Assembly: GCA_963751425.1 (NCBI GenBank)
Contig: CAVVUF010000001.1
Span: 1,302,001-1,366,000 of the forward strand
Length of the DNA: 64,000 nucleotides
Direction of reading: 5' to 3'
Source of the DNA: CAVVUF01 sp963751425
GTDB lineage: Bacteria; Chloroflexota; Anaerolineae; Anaerolineales; UBA4823
Shown here: positions 54,376-63,829 of the stretch, in pieces
How positions within the stretch are numbered: position 1 is the stretch's first letter
How the letters are laid out: every line of letters begins with the position of its first letter
Notes under the pieces: generated by a model
The model's input: the letters and a program-made list of their open reading frames with translations, nothing else
What the model was told of the DNA's origin: nothing
The model's database searches: none
Program-made: the position numbers and the translations under genes

Positions 54376-56077
54376 ATGCAAAACGCAGCACGACAGCTCA
54401 TCGATAATTTCCAAAAGAATCCCGATCAACCGGCTTTATATTTATTATTTAACCGCCAGGAAGATCAGCCAATCACCTGGACTCAACTGCTATCTGGGGC
54501 CAGGGGGTATGCCCAGGCACTCGATACAGCAGGGATTTTACCTGGTGAAGTGGTCATTTTGATCTTACAGCATGGCGAGTCGCTAATCGATGCCTTTTTC
54601 GGTGCCATTCTGCATGGTTCTATTCCTTCCATCATGCCCTTTCTCACTGAGAAATTGTCACCAGAACAATACCGCCGGTCACTTTCTGCCCTCTTTCAAA
54701 TCACAGCTCCTGCCGCTGTGATCACTTACCCTGCCTTTGAAGCAGAGGTGCGCCAAGCCATTGCGGACTCCACCATCGATGGCGTTAATTCGGTGAGAAA
54801 ACTCCTTTTGGACGCTGATATCCAGGCAGTCCTTCCAGTGGATTTGGATCTATTAGCTGGTTTCAATCGTCTCCCAAGTGAAATTGTCCTTCTTCAACAT
54901 TCATCGGGAACCACAGGCCTGCAAAAAGGCGTTGCCCTCTCGCACCAGGCAGTCTTTAACCAGCTCGAAAGTTATGCGGAGAGTCTTTCTTTAACAGGCA
55001 AAGACAAGATTATCAGCTGGCTGCCTCTCTATCATGACATGGGTCTCATTGCAGGTTTTTTGATGCCTCTCCTGCTCAACATACCGCTGGTTCTCATGTC
55101 ACCTTTTGATTGGGTACGCTCCCCTGCACGTTTACTGCAGGCTGTTTCTCAATATAAAGGTTCGCTCTCTTGGTTGCCTAATTTTGCTTATAACTTCTGT
55201 GCCCAGAAGATTCGTGAGCGAGATTTGGAAGGTGTGGATCTATCCAGTTGGCGAGCCGTCATTAATTGCTCTGAGCCAATGTATTTCAAAAGTCACCAGA
55301 TGTTTCTTGAACGTTTTCAATCCTATGGGTTTAAAGAAAGAAGCTCTGGCAACTTGCTATGCGATGGCTGAAAACGTTTTTGCTGTCACCCAGGGAGGAA
55401 TCCACTCCCCCGCCACGGTAGACCGGATCAGCCAAAATGCATATTTTTCCGAAAAAATGGCTCGTCCAGCTTCAGGAGATGAACCATTCATCACCATGCT
55501 TTCGGCTGGCTTACCGATTGAAGGCACTCACGTGTGCATTTTTACAGACCAACGCGAAAAGCTTCCAGAACGCCACATCGGCGAGATTGCTTTAAAAAGC
55601 AACTGCATGCTGACGGGTTATTACAACCGTCTTGATGCCACTGAAAAAGCCTTTCACCAGGGTTGGTACTTGACGGGTGATCTGGGTTACATGGCCAATG
55701 GCGAGGTGTACGTTACAGGTCGGAAGAAGGATCTCATCATCGTAGGTGGGAAGAATATTTACCCGCAAGATTTAGAAAACCTTGCCAATGAGGTGCCAGG
55801 TATTTATCCCGGACGGGCAGTCGCATTTGGTGTCGTTAATGAAGATTCAGGCACTGAAGATGTAGTGATCATTGCCGAGTCGGATGGTACACTCTCTCTC
55901 CAACAGAAAGAAGGGTTGGAAAATCAGATTCGCCAGTATGTCACCCGCAGCTCTGATATTGCATTACGCTTTGTAAAAGTTGTAGATCATGGTTGGCTGC
56001 TGAAAACCAGCAGCGGTAAGATCGCGCGCAGTGCAAACCGGGAGAAGTATATAAAAGAACTCTTGAAAGAAGGTTAA
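54376..56077 (+). pseudogene. Acyl-AMP ligase (FAAL-like), one frameshift
   Basis: Activates a carboxylic acid with ATP and loads it on a carrier protein. Reads as one protein of about 565 residues: LLQHSSGTTGLQKGVALSH (AMP-binding), SWLPLYHDMGLIAGFLMPLL (hallmark of FAAL/long-chain ligases), CYAMAENVFAVTQ, GWYLTGDLGYM and KDLIIVGGKNIYP, ending KTSSGKIARSANREKYI with the catalytic Lys. It is broken near 55335 where AAAGAAAGAAGC should be one A shorter. ATG 54376 chosen (TTG 54364 also in frame). Its FAAL-like core, not a DltA-like one, suggests an acyl group other than D-alanine. Confidence 0.85.
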
Positions 56078-56110
56078 TCCATACAGAAAAAGCTCGACCG
56101 GATTCGTTGT

Positions 56111-58315
56111 TCAGGGTAGGACCGTGAGCGGTCTCCAGGCCGGATCGTATTCACGATTTTCATCGCGGAATAATGGCCCCTTTCCCAAACCATTAATGCT
56201 CATAATATAGATGTCACGGTTAAGATCAGCATAACCTGAGAAAGCTAACCAATAACCATCCGGCGAAAAATTCGGGTCTTCAGCGTAAACTCCACCTGGG
56301 ATATCGACTGGAACCCCACCTTCAGGAGTATAAGGCACTGCCATTAACCAGCTAAAAGTCAAGTTGATGGGCCAGCGCGTGAACACAACCGATATTCCCT
56401 GAGGGGAGAAGACTGGATCTACATTTCGAAATTCGCTGGAATTCCGTGCTAATAAAAATCGGTTGCTGCCATCAGCATCCATCACTCGGATCTGGTAATC
56501 GTACCCGACATACACGATTTGCTTTCCATCCGGAGACCAGGCCGGATTCGAATTCGCCCGCGGAGGGTCAGTAGCCAGCAAATTAATCGAATTGTCTTCC
56601 AGGTTTAGCACATAGATCTGTGGAAAATCACTGTTTCGCAGCGAAGTGAAGGCAATCTTTTTCCCATCCGGAGACCAAGCCGGATCATAATCGCCGCCTG
56701 GCACCGGCTGGAGTAAGGGCGTAATCCCACTACCATCAGCATTCATTAAAACCAAGCTGGAACCCCGGTAGGTTTCTTTGTTTTTGGAACACGGAGAGAC
56801 GAAGACCAAGCGCATTCCATCTGGACTCCAGGCCGGTTGACAGGCGCCCTCAGCAATATCGGTAATTTTTTGCAAACCCGTCCCATCCAGGTTGATCAGG
56901 TAAATTTCGGGGTCTCCGGTCCGGTCAGAAACAAAGGCAATCTGACCATTGCCGCCTCCGGTCAGTGTGGGTGCCATTTCGGGGGTAAGAGTATTGGTCG
57001 GTGCAGGAGTAGCAGTAGGTTGTTGAGGAGTGGGCGTAGTTGTTAAAACAGGTATTGTCGTTGAAGCCGAAGTAGGCTCGATCACAGTTACCGGCGTGAA
57101 TGACGGTTCCACAGGGGGATTATTTTCTGTCACTTTAATAACCGAAGCAGTTGCAGTAGGCGAAGATGAAAATCTCAAAAGACCCAAAATATTCTCATGA
57201 GAAGGAACATTCATGATGTAAGAGAAAGTCACGACCAAAACCATCAAGAGTAATAATATTGAAAATAACCAGGGAGAAATCCCTTTTCTTGCTTGAGAGC
57301 TTCCGTTTTTATTCTTCCCAGCATTCCGATCTAAGATCGAGCTAATAGGGAATGATGCAGGGTCATCCCCATCACCTTCGGCTGACTTTGGATGAGAATC
57401 CCCACTGCCTTCCTTTAGCTTTTCTCCTTCAAATGTGGGAGGAGGCTCAATGGTTAAATCAAGGGGGGTTTTCTTTCGAGTAGTTGATCTCGACTCTAAT
57501 AAGTCTTCCTGAAAATCATCCGCGCTTTGATAACGATCTTCGGGGCGGACAGCCATGGCTTTTTCGATCGTCGTTGCCAACCGGCGCATAGTCTTAGGAT
57601 TGCGCTTTGCCAGCGGGGTTAAAACGGCCTGGTCCATGGCGCGTGCCAGCCCATCTTCAGGGATCGCATCTGTCAAAGCCGAGTACAAAGTGGCTCCCAG
57701 CGAATAAATGTCCGTGCGATGATCAGTTCGGGCCGTACCATATTGTTCGGGCGGAGAATATCCCGGTGTCATCGCACGCGCCCCTGTAGTTGTCGCCTGC
57801 CTGCCCTGGACAACCTTTGCCAGGCCAAAATCAACCAGGAAAATATGTCCACTGGGAGTGATCTTGACATTCCCTGGCTTGATATCGCGATGCAAAACCA
57901 TCGGCTTGCGGGTATGCATATATTTTAACGCATCACAAATCGCCACCCCCAGAATGACCACTTCTTGATCCGGTAATGGTCCCAGGCGATCCATCCGCTG
58001 TCGAAGATCTTCACCTTCAATGTAATCCATTACCAGGTATTGGCCCTGCTGTTCTACGACAAAATGATCGGTTACCCGCGGTAGGTTGGGATGGCGTAAA
58101 TTTGCCAGAATAACTGCCTCACGACGAAATTGGCGTGCATATTCTTCGGTCGTAAAGAGGTTTTCCTTGACAGCCACTTCCACGCCCAGGTTTTCATCAA
58201 CAGCTCGATAGACAGCTGCCATACCCCCCTGCCCAAGAATCTCAACGATCCGGTATCTTTTATTGAGCAGATAACCGCGTTCTAGTGTCATCCTTCCATC
58301 CATCGGGCCATACAA
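56111..58315 (-). CDS. Membrane Ser/Thr protein kinase with PD40/TolB-like beta-propeller
   Basis: 734 residues. Kinase domain: glycine loop GQGGMAAVY (about 29-37), Lys50, HRDIKPGN (142-149), DFG (162-164), APE-like PGYSPPEQYG. A Pro/Ser-rich linker, one membrane helix (about 348-368), a Thr/Pro spacer, then six or so PD40 repeats (AWSPDG and similar) forming an extracytoplasmic beta-propeller. So it is a sensor kinase of PknB/Hanks type. ATG 58315 is used; a start at residue 5 or 9 is possible. Convergent with the acyl-ligase gene. A possible link to envelope modification is speculative. Confidence 0.9.
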   Translation of the reverse strand: MYGPMDGRMTLERGYLLNKRYRIVEILGQGGMAAVYRAVDENLGVEVAVKENLFTTEEYARQFRREAVILANLRHPNLPRVTDHFVVEQQGQYLVMDYIEGEDLRQRMDRLGPLPDQEVVILGVAICDALKYMHTRKPMVLHRDIKPGNVKITPSGHIFLVDFGLAKVVQGRQATTTGARAMTPGYSPPEQYGTARTDHRTDIYSLGATLYSALTDAIPEDGLARAMDQAVLTPLAKRNPKTMRRLATTIEKAMAVRPEDRYQSADDFQEDLLESRSTTRKKTPLDLTIEPPPTFEGEKLKEGSGDSHPKSAEGDGDDPASFPISSILDRNAGKNKNGSSQARKGISPWLFSILLLLMVLVVTFSYIMNVPSHENILGLLRFSSSPTATASVIKVTENNPPVEPSFTPVTVIEPTSASTTIPVLTTTPTPQQPTATPAPTNTLTPEMAPTLTGGGNGQIAFVSDRTGDPEIYLINLDGTGLQKITDIAEGACQPAWSPDGMRLVFVSPCSKNKETYRGSSLVLMNADGSGITPLLQPVPGGDYDPAWSPDGKKIAFTSLRNSDFPQIYVLNLEDNSINLLATDPPRANSNPAWSPDGKQIVYVGYDYQIRVMDADGSNRFLLARNSSEFRNVDPVFSPQGISVVFTRWPINLTFSWLMAVPYTPEGGVPVDIPGGVYAEDPNFSPDGYWLAFSGYADLNRDIYIMSINGLGKGPLFRDENREYDPAWRPLTVLP

Positions 58316-58410
58316 TAATTGCCAATCATTCGCAAACGCGCCTCAAACTAAGTCCACTCCTACCGATAACTTGAAACGAAAAATCCTTATTCGTGCAAAT
58401 AAACTAAATT

Positions 58411-58419
58411 AGTATACCA
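58411..58419 (-). promoter_or_regulatory. Possible extended -10 promoter of the kinase gene
   Basis: TGGTATACT on the minus strand (TGn plus a near-consensus -10) about 95 bases before the kinase start. No clear -35 box. Confidence 0.3.
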
Positions 58420-58560
58420 TTTTCTGATACATATCATGTTTCATGCAATGATCACAGAAGAGCGAACCTGCCCGCAACATTGCTAAACCATGATTCATCT
58501 TCTTATCTTTATCCCTTTCGCACAAACAAATTTCAACCTTAAAAGATGCACAGTTCATGC

Positions 58561-60486
58561 CTAAATATCCAGGTTGCGCACATCTCGGGCATGAGTTTGA
58601 ATAAAACGTTTGCGTGGCGGAACCGCAGAACCCATAAGCATGTCAAAAGTACGGTCGGCTTCAGCGGCGTCTTCCACATTTACCAAAAGCAAAGTGCGGT
58701 TGCCCGGGTCCATCGTTGTCTCCCAGAGCTGTTGAGGGTTCATTTCACCTAACCCTTTAAAGCGCTGTATGGACGCCTTCTCAGTGGCTGAGCCCAATTC
58801 CTTCAAGGTTTGATCGCGTTCTGCCTCGCTGTAGGTATAACGCACTTGATTCCGGTACGCAATCCGATACAAAGGGGGCTGCGCAATAAACAGATGACCC
58901 TCATCGATTAGAGCCTGCATATAACGGAAGAAAAATGTCAACAGCAGTGTGCGGATATGACTGCCATCCACATCTGCATCCGTCATAATGATCACTCGCC
59001 CGTAACGTAATCCCGAAAGATCAAAATTATCTCCGACCCCTGTCCCCAACGCTGAAATCAGAGCTTTGACTTCGTTATTTGCCAGGATTTTATCCAGGCG
59101 CGCCCGCTCGGTATTCAAGATCTTCCCTCGCAGAGGCAAGATTGCCTGGAAGTGGCGGTCACGTCCCTGTTTTGCCGAACCACCCGCCGAGTCACCCTCC
59201 ACGATATAAAGCTCGGTCTTTTCAGGGTCGCGTTCAGAACAATCTGCCAGCTTACCCGGAAGCGTAAGACTCTCTAATGCTGATTTACGGATAACCAGGT
59301 CGCGCGCTTTTCGGGCCGCATCACGCGCCCGTGCAGAAGTCAAGCATTTTTGAACAATCGCTTTTCCAGCCGCGGGGTTTTCTTCAAGAAATGAGCTGAA
59401 CTTTTCCCCAATCACCTGCTGCGCAAGGGTTTGAACCTCGGGATTCATCAGCTTGACTTTCGTCTGGCTCTCGAACTGCGGATCAGGGTGCTTCACGCTG
59501 ATGATCGCAGTCAATCCTTCACGCGTATCATCTCCGGTAAAGTTTGGATCCGCTTCTTTTAGCAACCCGCTTCGCCGGGCATAATCATTGATCGTGCGAG
59601 TGATTGCTGCTCTTAACCCGGTCAGGTGCGTGCCGCCATCCATGGTATTGATTGTGTTGGCGAAGGCATATACCGACTCTGCATAGGCATCCGTATATTG
59701 GACAGCAGCATCAATCGTAATTCCATCGATTTCTTTTTCAACGTGCACAACCGGATGCAGGACTTCTCGGTTACGATTCAAATACCTTACAAAGGATGTG
59801 ATCCCACCCTCAAAGTAAAAGGTGGTTTCGTGACCGGTTCTTTCATCCAAAAAGTGGATCGTCACCCCGCGAGTCACGAATGCCATTTCGCGAAAACGCT
59901 GGGTTAATGTGTCAAACCGAAATTCCATTTCCCCCTTGAAAATTTCCGGGTCGAATTTGAAAGTAGTGCGGGAACCAGTTTTTTTAGAGTCCGATTTTCC
60001 AATTTCAGCTACGGGGGCTTTTGGGTACCCGCGTTCGTAACGTTGGAAATACTTCTTCCCGTCTCGCAAAACCTCAACCTCACACCATTCCGAAAGCGCA
60101 TTTACCGCTGAAACACCCACCCCATGCAAACCGCCGGAGACTTTGTAACCACCTCCCCCAAATTTCCCACCAGCATGCAAGACAGTCATGACCACTTCTA
60201 GTGCCGACTTTTTCATCTGTGGGTGAATATCCACTGGGATGCCGCGTCCGTTATCAGTCACCGTCACACTGCTGTCTGTATGAATGACAATGTCAATCCG
60301 TGAACAAAATCCCGCCAGCGCTTCATCGATCGAATTATCCACCACTTCATAGACAAGATGATGAAGAGCTTTTAGGTCTGTACCTCCCACATACATGCCA
60401 GGTCGGCGCCGTACTGCCTCAAGTCCTTCCAAAACCTGGATATCTTTTGCGTCATAAGATGACAATCCCATTCTTTCTTCCGTCAC
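58561..60486 (-). CDS. gyrB: DNA gyrase subunit B (or related type IIA topoisomerase B)
   Basis: 641 residues. GHKL ATPase motifs EVVDNSIDEALAG, DNGRGIPVDIH and GGLHGVGVSAVNALS, TOPRIM motif VEGDSAGGSAKQGRDR with DADVDGSHIRTLLLTFFFR, and C-terminal KGLGEMNPQQLWETT. I start at GTG 60486, with GGAGG five bases upstream; ATG 60471 also fits, while the open frame further upstream is not gyrase. No gyrA is nearby, so ParE is not formally excluded. Intact. Confidence 0.93.
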   Translation of the reverse strand: MTEERMGLSSYDAKDIQVLEGLEAVRRRPGMYVGGTDLKALHHLVYEVVDNSIDEALAGFCSRIDIVIHTDSSVTVTDNGRGIPVDIHPQMKKSALEVVMTVLHAGGKFGGGGYKVSGGLHGVGVSAVNALSEWCEVEVLRDGKKYFQRYERGYPKAPVAEIGKSDSKKTGSRTTFKFDPEIFKGEMEFRFDTLTQRFREMAFVTRGVTIHFLDERTGHETTFYFEGGITSFVRYLNRNREVLHPVVHVEKEIDGITIDAAVQYTDAYAESVYAFANTINTMDGGTHLTGLRAAITRTINDYARRSGLLKEADPNFTGDDTREGLTAIISVKHPDPQFESQTKVKLMNPEVQTLAQQVIGEKFSSFLEENPAAGKAIVQKCLTSARARDAARKARDLVIRKSALESLTLPGKLADCSERDPEKTELYIVEGDSAGGSAKQGRDRHFQAILPLRGKILNTERARLDKILANNEVKALISALGTGVGDNFDLSGLRYGRVIIMTDADVDGSHIRTLLLTFFFRYMQALIDEGHLFIAQPPLYRIAYRNQVRYTYSEAERDQTLKELGSATEKASIQRFKGLGEMNPQQLWETTMDPGNRTLLLVNVEDAAEADRTFDMLMGSAVPPRKRFIQTHARDVRNLDI

Positions 60487-60517
60487 ACGTTCCTCCACAA
60501 ACAGCAAACCTTCAAAA

Positions 60518-61501
60518 TTATGCGGCCAGACCGATTGTTTTTTGCAGCCATTGATTTGCATCCCGATAAAAAATGAAGCTAGCAGCCAACAGTCCAGTGC
60601 TAATAAATGCATGCCCCAAAATGCCAATCAAGGTAAACCAGGAATCTTCTTTTGGCCAGCGCCAAATGATATCCATTAATTGTGAAACAACCAGCACGAT
60701 CAGGAAAAATAAGCTGACAGCGGGTAAATTCACCCGTGTCACCCTCATACTATATCGAACTGAGGCCAGCATGTTCAAGCGATATACCACAATCCCATGT
60801 GCAGAAAAAAGCAATGGAAAGAAGATCCAAAATAGAAAACCAAATAATAAGAAAAGTGTAACTTGACCCAACGGCATTCCGCTAGCCAAGAAAAATGAAA
60901 TAATGCAGCTTGCAGGAAGGGTGATGGCCAGGAACAGAAATACCCAAAACAATGCCAGTGCTACAACCTGAAGGGAGGCTCCAGGCCACTGACCAAACGC
61001 CTGTCTTAAATTTACTTTCCCATTCAAGGATGCTTGGGATACCACAATATAGTAAAATGTGCCTAATGTTAAACCAATTAGGCTGAAAAGGATCCAAATT
61101 ACCAGGGCACTCATCCCTGAAGTAAGGTCAATGAAAGCCGCTTCGCCTAACGGCATTTGAATTGGAGAACTTCCTGCCATTAAGCTGGGAATCCCCGCAG
61201 GAACAGACCGCAGCATGGTCAGCAGGTTGAAGCGCTCAGCCGCGAAACTCCAAAATTCTTTGCTCATTTGCGCTGATTCTGCGGAGGGCGAAATCCCCGT
61301 TCCAGAAGTGAGTGTAATCTGGGAATTAATCGCTTCGATCAGCGATTGGATCCGAAAATGAGGACCTAGCCAGATGAAAAGATCCAAGACCACCGGAAAT
61401 AAAATTAACCAGATGTGGTTGGTGATAGAATCGAAACCAGCTAAGAAGGAGGCAATTGGTTTCGGATGAGCCACCGCAGCGGGAGAGTCCACAGTTTTCA
61501 T
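60518..61501 (-). CDS. Polytopic membrane protein, unknown function
   Basis: About 327 residues, six to seven hydrophobic helices, with a 60-residue polar loop after the first (SQITLTSGTGISPSAESAQM). ATG 61501 begins MKTVDSPAAVAHP, with GGA 7 bases upstream; the open frame to 61537 is less likely. A pattern of paired helices and a conserved-looking YRLNMLASVRYSMRVTRVNL segment recalls DUF4013-like or DUF975-like proteins, but I cannot name a family. Just upstream of gyrB on the same strand. Confidence 0.68.
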   Translation of the reverse strand: MKTVDSPAAVAHPKPIASFLAGFDSITNHIWLILFPVVLDLFIWLGPHFRIQSLIEAINSQITLTSGTGISPSAESAQMSKEFWSFAAERFNLLTMLRSVPAGIPSLMAGSSPIQMPLGEAAFIDLTSGMSALVIWILFSLIGLTLGTFYYIVVSQASLNGKVNLRQAFGQWPGASLQVVALALFWVFLFLAITLPASCIISFFLASGMPLGQVTLFLLFGFLFWIFFPLLFSAHGIVVYRLNMLASVRYSMRVTRVNLPAVSLFFLIVLVVSQLMDIIWRWPKEDSWFTLIGILGHAFISTGLLAASFIFYRDANQWLQKTIGLAA

Positions 61502-61537
61502 ATAATATTCCATTTTACCATACAGCCGTTCAGGCAA

Positions 61538-61890
61538 AAGCTTTCACCGCCGCACCTTACAGCCTTGATAGAATTTTTTCTTTTGACTGGCTGCTGATCC
61601 TCGTTTTGGCCTGTCAGGGCAGCTCAGCTTACGCTCAAGGTCAGAATAATCTTTCGCAAAACCAGGTCCTAGTAGCTGCCTGATCCGAACATGCCATAAT
61701 TGTCACCGGCTACAACAGCTCGAAAGTAATGATCCGGGATAGGCATCCGTCTATTCCCGAGACTTCAGTAAATTCTTAAACTCCTGGTCTTCTTTAATGA
61801 GTATGGCGATCCTGGCACATCCTTGATTTGCAGAAGTGATTTCGTAACAAAGTCACCCTCCCAGGGTTAACGGATTGTGGAGTAAAGAAT
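61538..61890. other. Intergenic stretch with coding-like scraps, no confident gene
   Basis: No promoter, RNA or complete gene is evident. On the minus strand (about 61752-61846) a stretch reads EITSANQGCARIAILIKEDQ and ends in a stop, without a start codon, and another short piece (61669-61746) reads MPIPDHYFRAVVAGDNYGMF. On the plus strand a frame includes LLILVLACQGSSAYAQGQ, like a signal peptide, without a proper start. These may be remains of a decayed or frameshifted gene. Confidence 0.35.
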
Positions 61891-62376
61891 ATGCCCAACT
61901 ATGTCAACGTGCTAAAACAGACCGATATCCTTTACAGGATGACGCTTACACAGTTAGAAATGGTTGGAAACTTATGCCAGGAGCGTACTTTTAATGCTGG
62001 GGAAATTATCTTCCCCGAAGGTGCCTCCAGTGATGAGCTTTATATTATTATCCAGGGAGAGGTGGAAATCCTCGTAAAGCCCGAGCTGATCGGTGGGAGC
62101 TCTGGAAAAATGCAAAACACCCCAATCGCTACCCTGCGGAGAGGACAATCTTTTGGGGAGGTTGCTCTTGTCGATCGAGGTTTACGGTCCGCTACTGCTC
62201 TTTCTTCCCAGAATAACACTCACTTGTTGGTTATTCCCAGCGACCATCTATTGCAATTATGTGAAACTTACCCTCAGTTCGGTTACCGCCTGATGCTCAA
62301 CCTGGCGGCTGATTTAGCGTTAAAAATCCGCAGTACCAATTCACTGATCCGGTCAGAACGTCTATTAAAGAAATAA
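61891..62376 (+). CDS. Cyclic-nucleotide-binding domain protein without DNA-binding domain
   Basis: 161 residues: one cNMP-binding (Crp-type) beta-roll with FNAGEIIFPEGASSDELYII and RGQSFGEVALVDRGLRSATALS. The phosphate-binding cassette GEVALVDRGLRSAT resembles cAMP/cGMP binders. It ends 30 residues after the roll in a helix (ALKIRSTNSLIRSERLL) with no helix-turn-helix. So it may act by binding another protein, or have lost its effector domain. A promoter to the next gene lies directly after it. Confidence 0.84.
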   Translation: MPNYVNVLKQTDILYRMTLTQLEMVGNLCQERTFNAGEIIFPEGASSDELYIIIQGEVEILVKPELIGGSSGKMQNTPIATLRRGQSFGEVALVDRGLRSATALSSQNNTHLLVIPSDHLLQLCETYPQFGYRLMLNLAADLALKIRSTNSLIRSERLLKK

Positions 62377-62397
62377 GGAGTCTCAAAATATTCCCAC

Positions 62398-62426
62398 TTG
62401 ACGATCCGGCGTATTCTCAGTAGAAT
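62398..62426 (+). promoter_or_regulatory. Promoter of the Liv-type transporter
   Basis: TTGACG (62398-62403) and TAGAAT (62421-62426), spacer 17, about 165 bases before the binding-protein ATG. Confidence 0.6.
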
Positions 62427-62599
62427 TTCACAATTAATGTGCGCGCTTCAGGGGGGCATTAGCCAAAGTCGGTTCTGGTAGTCAAGATTATTTTGCTCAA
62501 TCAGGTAAGGAGGTATGCTGACAAACAATAAACACCAACGGTAAATCTTTTCGTACTAAAATATACACACAAAATTTTATGTTTTTCTGGAGGAGAAAA

Positions 62600-63766
62600 A
62601 TGAGTAAACGTTTGTTTTCTGTCCTGTCTGTGCTGGTCGTCTTGACCATGCTCCTGACAGCCTGCCAATCTGGTGGCAGTTCCGGTGGCACGGTAAAAGT
62701 TGCCATCTTAGCCCCTCTCAGCGGTGCAGTCCCGACTTTCGGTGTCTCCACCCGCGATGGCGCCCTTTTGGCGATTGATGAATGGAATGCCAAAGGTGGT
62801 GTCAATGGTGCAACAATTGAAGCAGTCGTCGCTGACAGCCAGTGCGAAGCCGATCCTGGTGTAAACGCCGCAAATAAGGTAATTGACCAGGACAAGGTGA
62901 AATTCATCATCGGCGAAGTCTGCTCCAAGTCATCCATCCCAATCTCTGAGATCGCCGAAGCCAAGGGCGTTGTGCAAATCAGCCCCACCTCTACCAACAC
63001 TCAGGTGACCCTGAATGCTGATGGCTCCACGAAGCAGTATGTTTTCCGCGCTTGCTTCATTGACCCCTTCCAGGGTACGGTTGGCGCTAAATTCGCCCTG
63101 GATAACTTGAAAGCGAAGACTGCTTTCATTCTCTTTGATCAGGGCAATGACTACGTGCGCGGCTTGGCAGAAGCCTTCGAATCAGCCTTCGTAGGCGGAG
63201 GCGGGCAGGTAGTCGGCAAAGAAACCTACACTTCTACCGATACCGACTTCTCTGCCATCCTGGCGAAAGTCTCTGACACCAAGCCCGATATGATTTACCT
63301 GCCCGATTACTACAATATCGTCAACCTGGTCACGGCTCAGGCCAAGGAAAAGGGCATTACCGCTCCCTTCATGGGTGGTGATGGTTGGGACTCCGCTGAT
63401 CTGGATCGCGCGGCTTCCGATGGCGGTTATTACACCAACCATTATTCTCCAGCGGATACCCGAGCAATCGTTCAGGATTGGATCAAGCGCTATGGTGAGA
63501 AATATAAAGATGATCAGGGCAACCCCAAGGTCCCCGATGCGCTGGCTACTCTTGCATACGACGCAACCAACCTGATGCTTGCCGCCATGGATAGTGCCAA
63601 GTCAAATGATGACACTGTCAAGGTTAAGGATGCTCTGGAAAAGATCTCTTGGGAAGGTGTTTCGGGCAAAATTACCTACGATGCTCAGCATAACCCCATT
63701 AAAGCTGCCGTCATCTTGCAGGTGAAAGACGGTAAAGATAATTACGTAGCAACTGTTGCTCCATAA
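62600..63766 (+). CDS. livK: Branched-chain-amino-acid-type ABC substrate-binding lipoprotein (LivK-like)
   Basis: 388 residues. Signal peptide MSKRLFSVLSVLVVLTMLLT and AC with lipidated Cys22, a Ser/Gly spacer, then a Peripla_BP_6 domain: VAILAPLSGAVPTFGVS, GGVNGATIEAVVADSQCEAD, FIIGEVCSKSSIPISE and PDMIYLPDYYNI. I start at ATG 62600, 5 bases after GGAGGAG. It binds branched-chain amino acids, or another amide or urea-like ligand, as this family varies. A permease gene follows. Confidence 0.88.
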   Translation: MSKRLFSVLSVLVVLTMLLTACQSGGSSGGTVKVAILAPLSGAVPTFGVSTRDGALLAIDEWNAKGGVNGATIEAVVADSQCEADPGVNAANKVIDQDKVKFIIGEVCSKSSIPISEIAEAKGVVQISPTSTNTQVTLNADGSTKQYVFRACFIDPFQGTVGAKFALDNLKAKTAFILFDQGNDYVRGLAEAFESAFVGGGGQVVGKETYTSTDTDFSAILAKVSDTKPDMIYLPDYYNIVNLVTAQAKEKGITAPFMGGDGWDSADLDRAASDGGYYTNHYSPADTRAIVQDWIKRYGEKYKDDQGNPKVPDALATLAYDATNLMLAAMDSAKSNDDTVKVKDALEKISWEGVSGKITYDAQHNPIKAAVILQVKDGKDNYVATVAP

Positions 63767-63786
63767 CCATTTCTTTTTCTTTCATA

Positions 63787-63815
63787 GAAGGGGGCAGCGT
63801 GAAGCTGCCCCCTTC
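63787..63815. repeat. 12-bp perfect stem-loop between livK and the permease gene
   Basis: GAAGGGGGCAGC (63787-63798) and GCTGCCCCCTTC (63804-63815) around GTGAA. No T-run follows, so it is probably an mRNA-stabilising or partial-termination hairpin that favours binding-protein expression. Confidence 0.75.
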
Positions 63816-63829
63816 CCACCTGGTATCCT

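Noticed and set aside
50279..56077. Calling the operon dltXBDCA for D-alanylation of teichoic acids
   Set aside because: The ligase has FAAL-type motifs and there is a second SGNH protein; the acyl group and target polymer are unknown, so dlt symbols were not used.
60487..60627. Upstream extension of GyrB including a hydrophobic stretch
   Set aside because: It overlaps the end of the neighbouring membrane-protein gene and is unlike gyrase; GTG 60486 has GGAGG five bases upstream.
61456..61683. Plus-strand frame with LLILVLACQGSSAYAQGQ, resembling a lipoprotein signal
   Set aside because: Its first part is antisense to the membrane-protein gene and there is no start or ribosome site before the hydrophobic segment.
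62515..62544. Nine-codon frame after AAGGAGGT in the livK leader, possible leader peptide
   Set aside because: The ribosome site is only about one base from the ATG and the codons show no regulatory amino-acid run.
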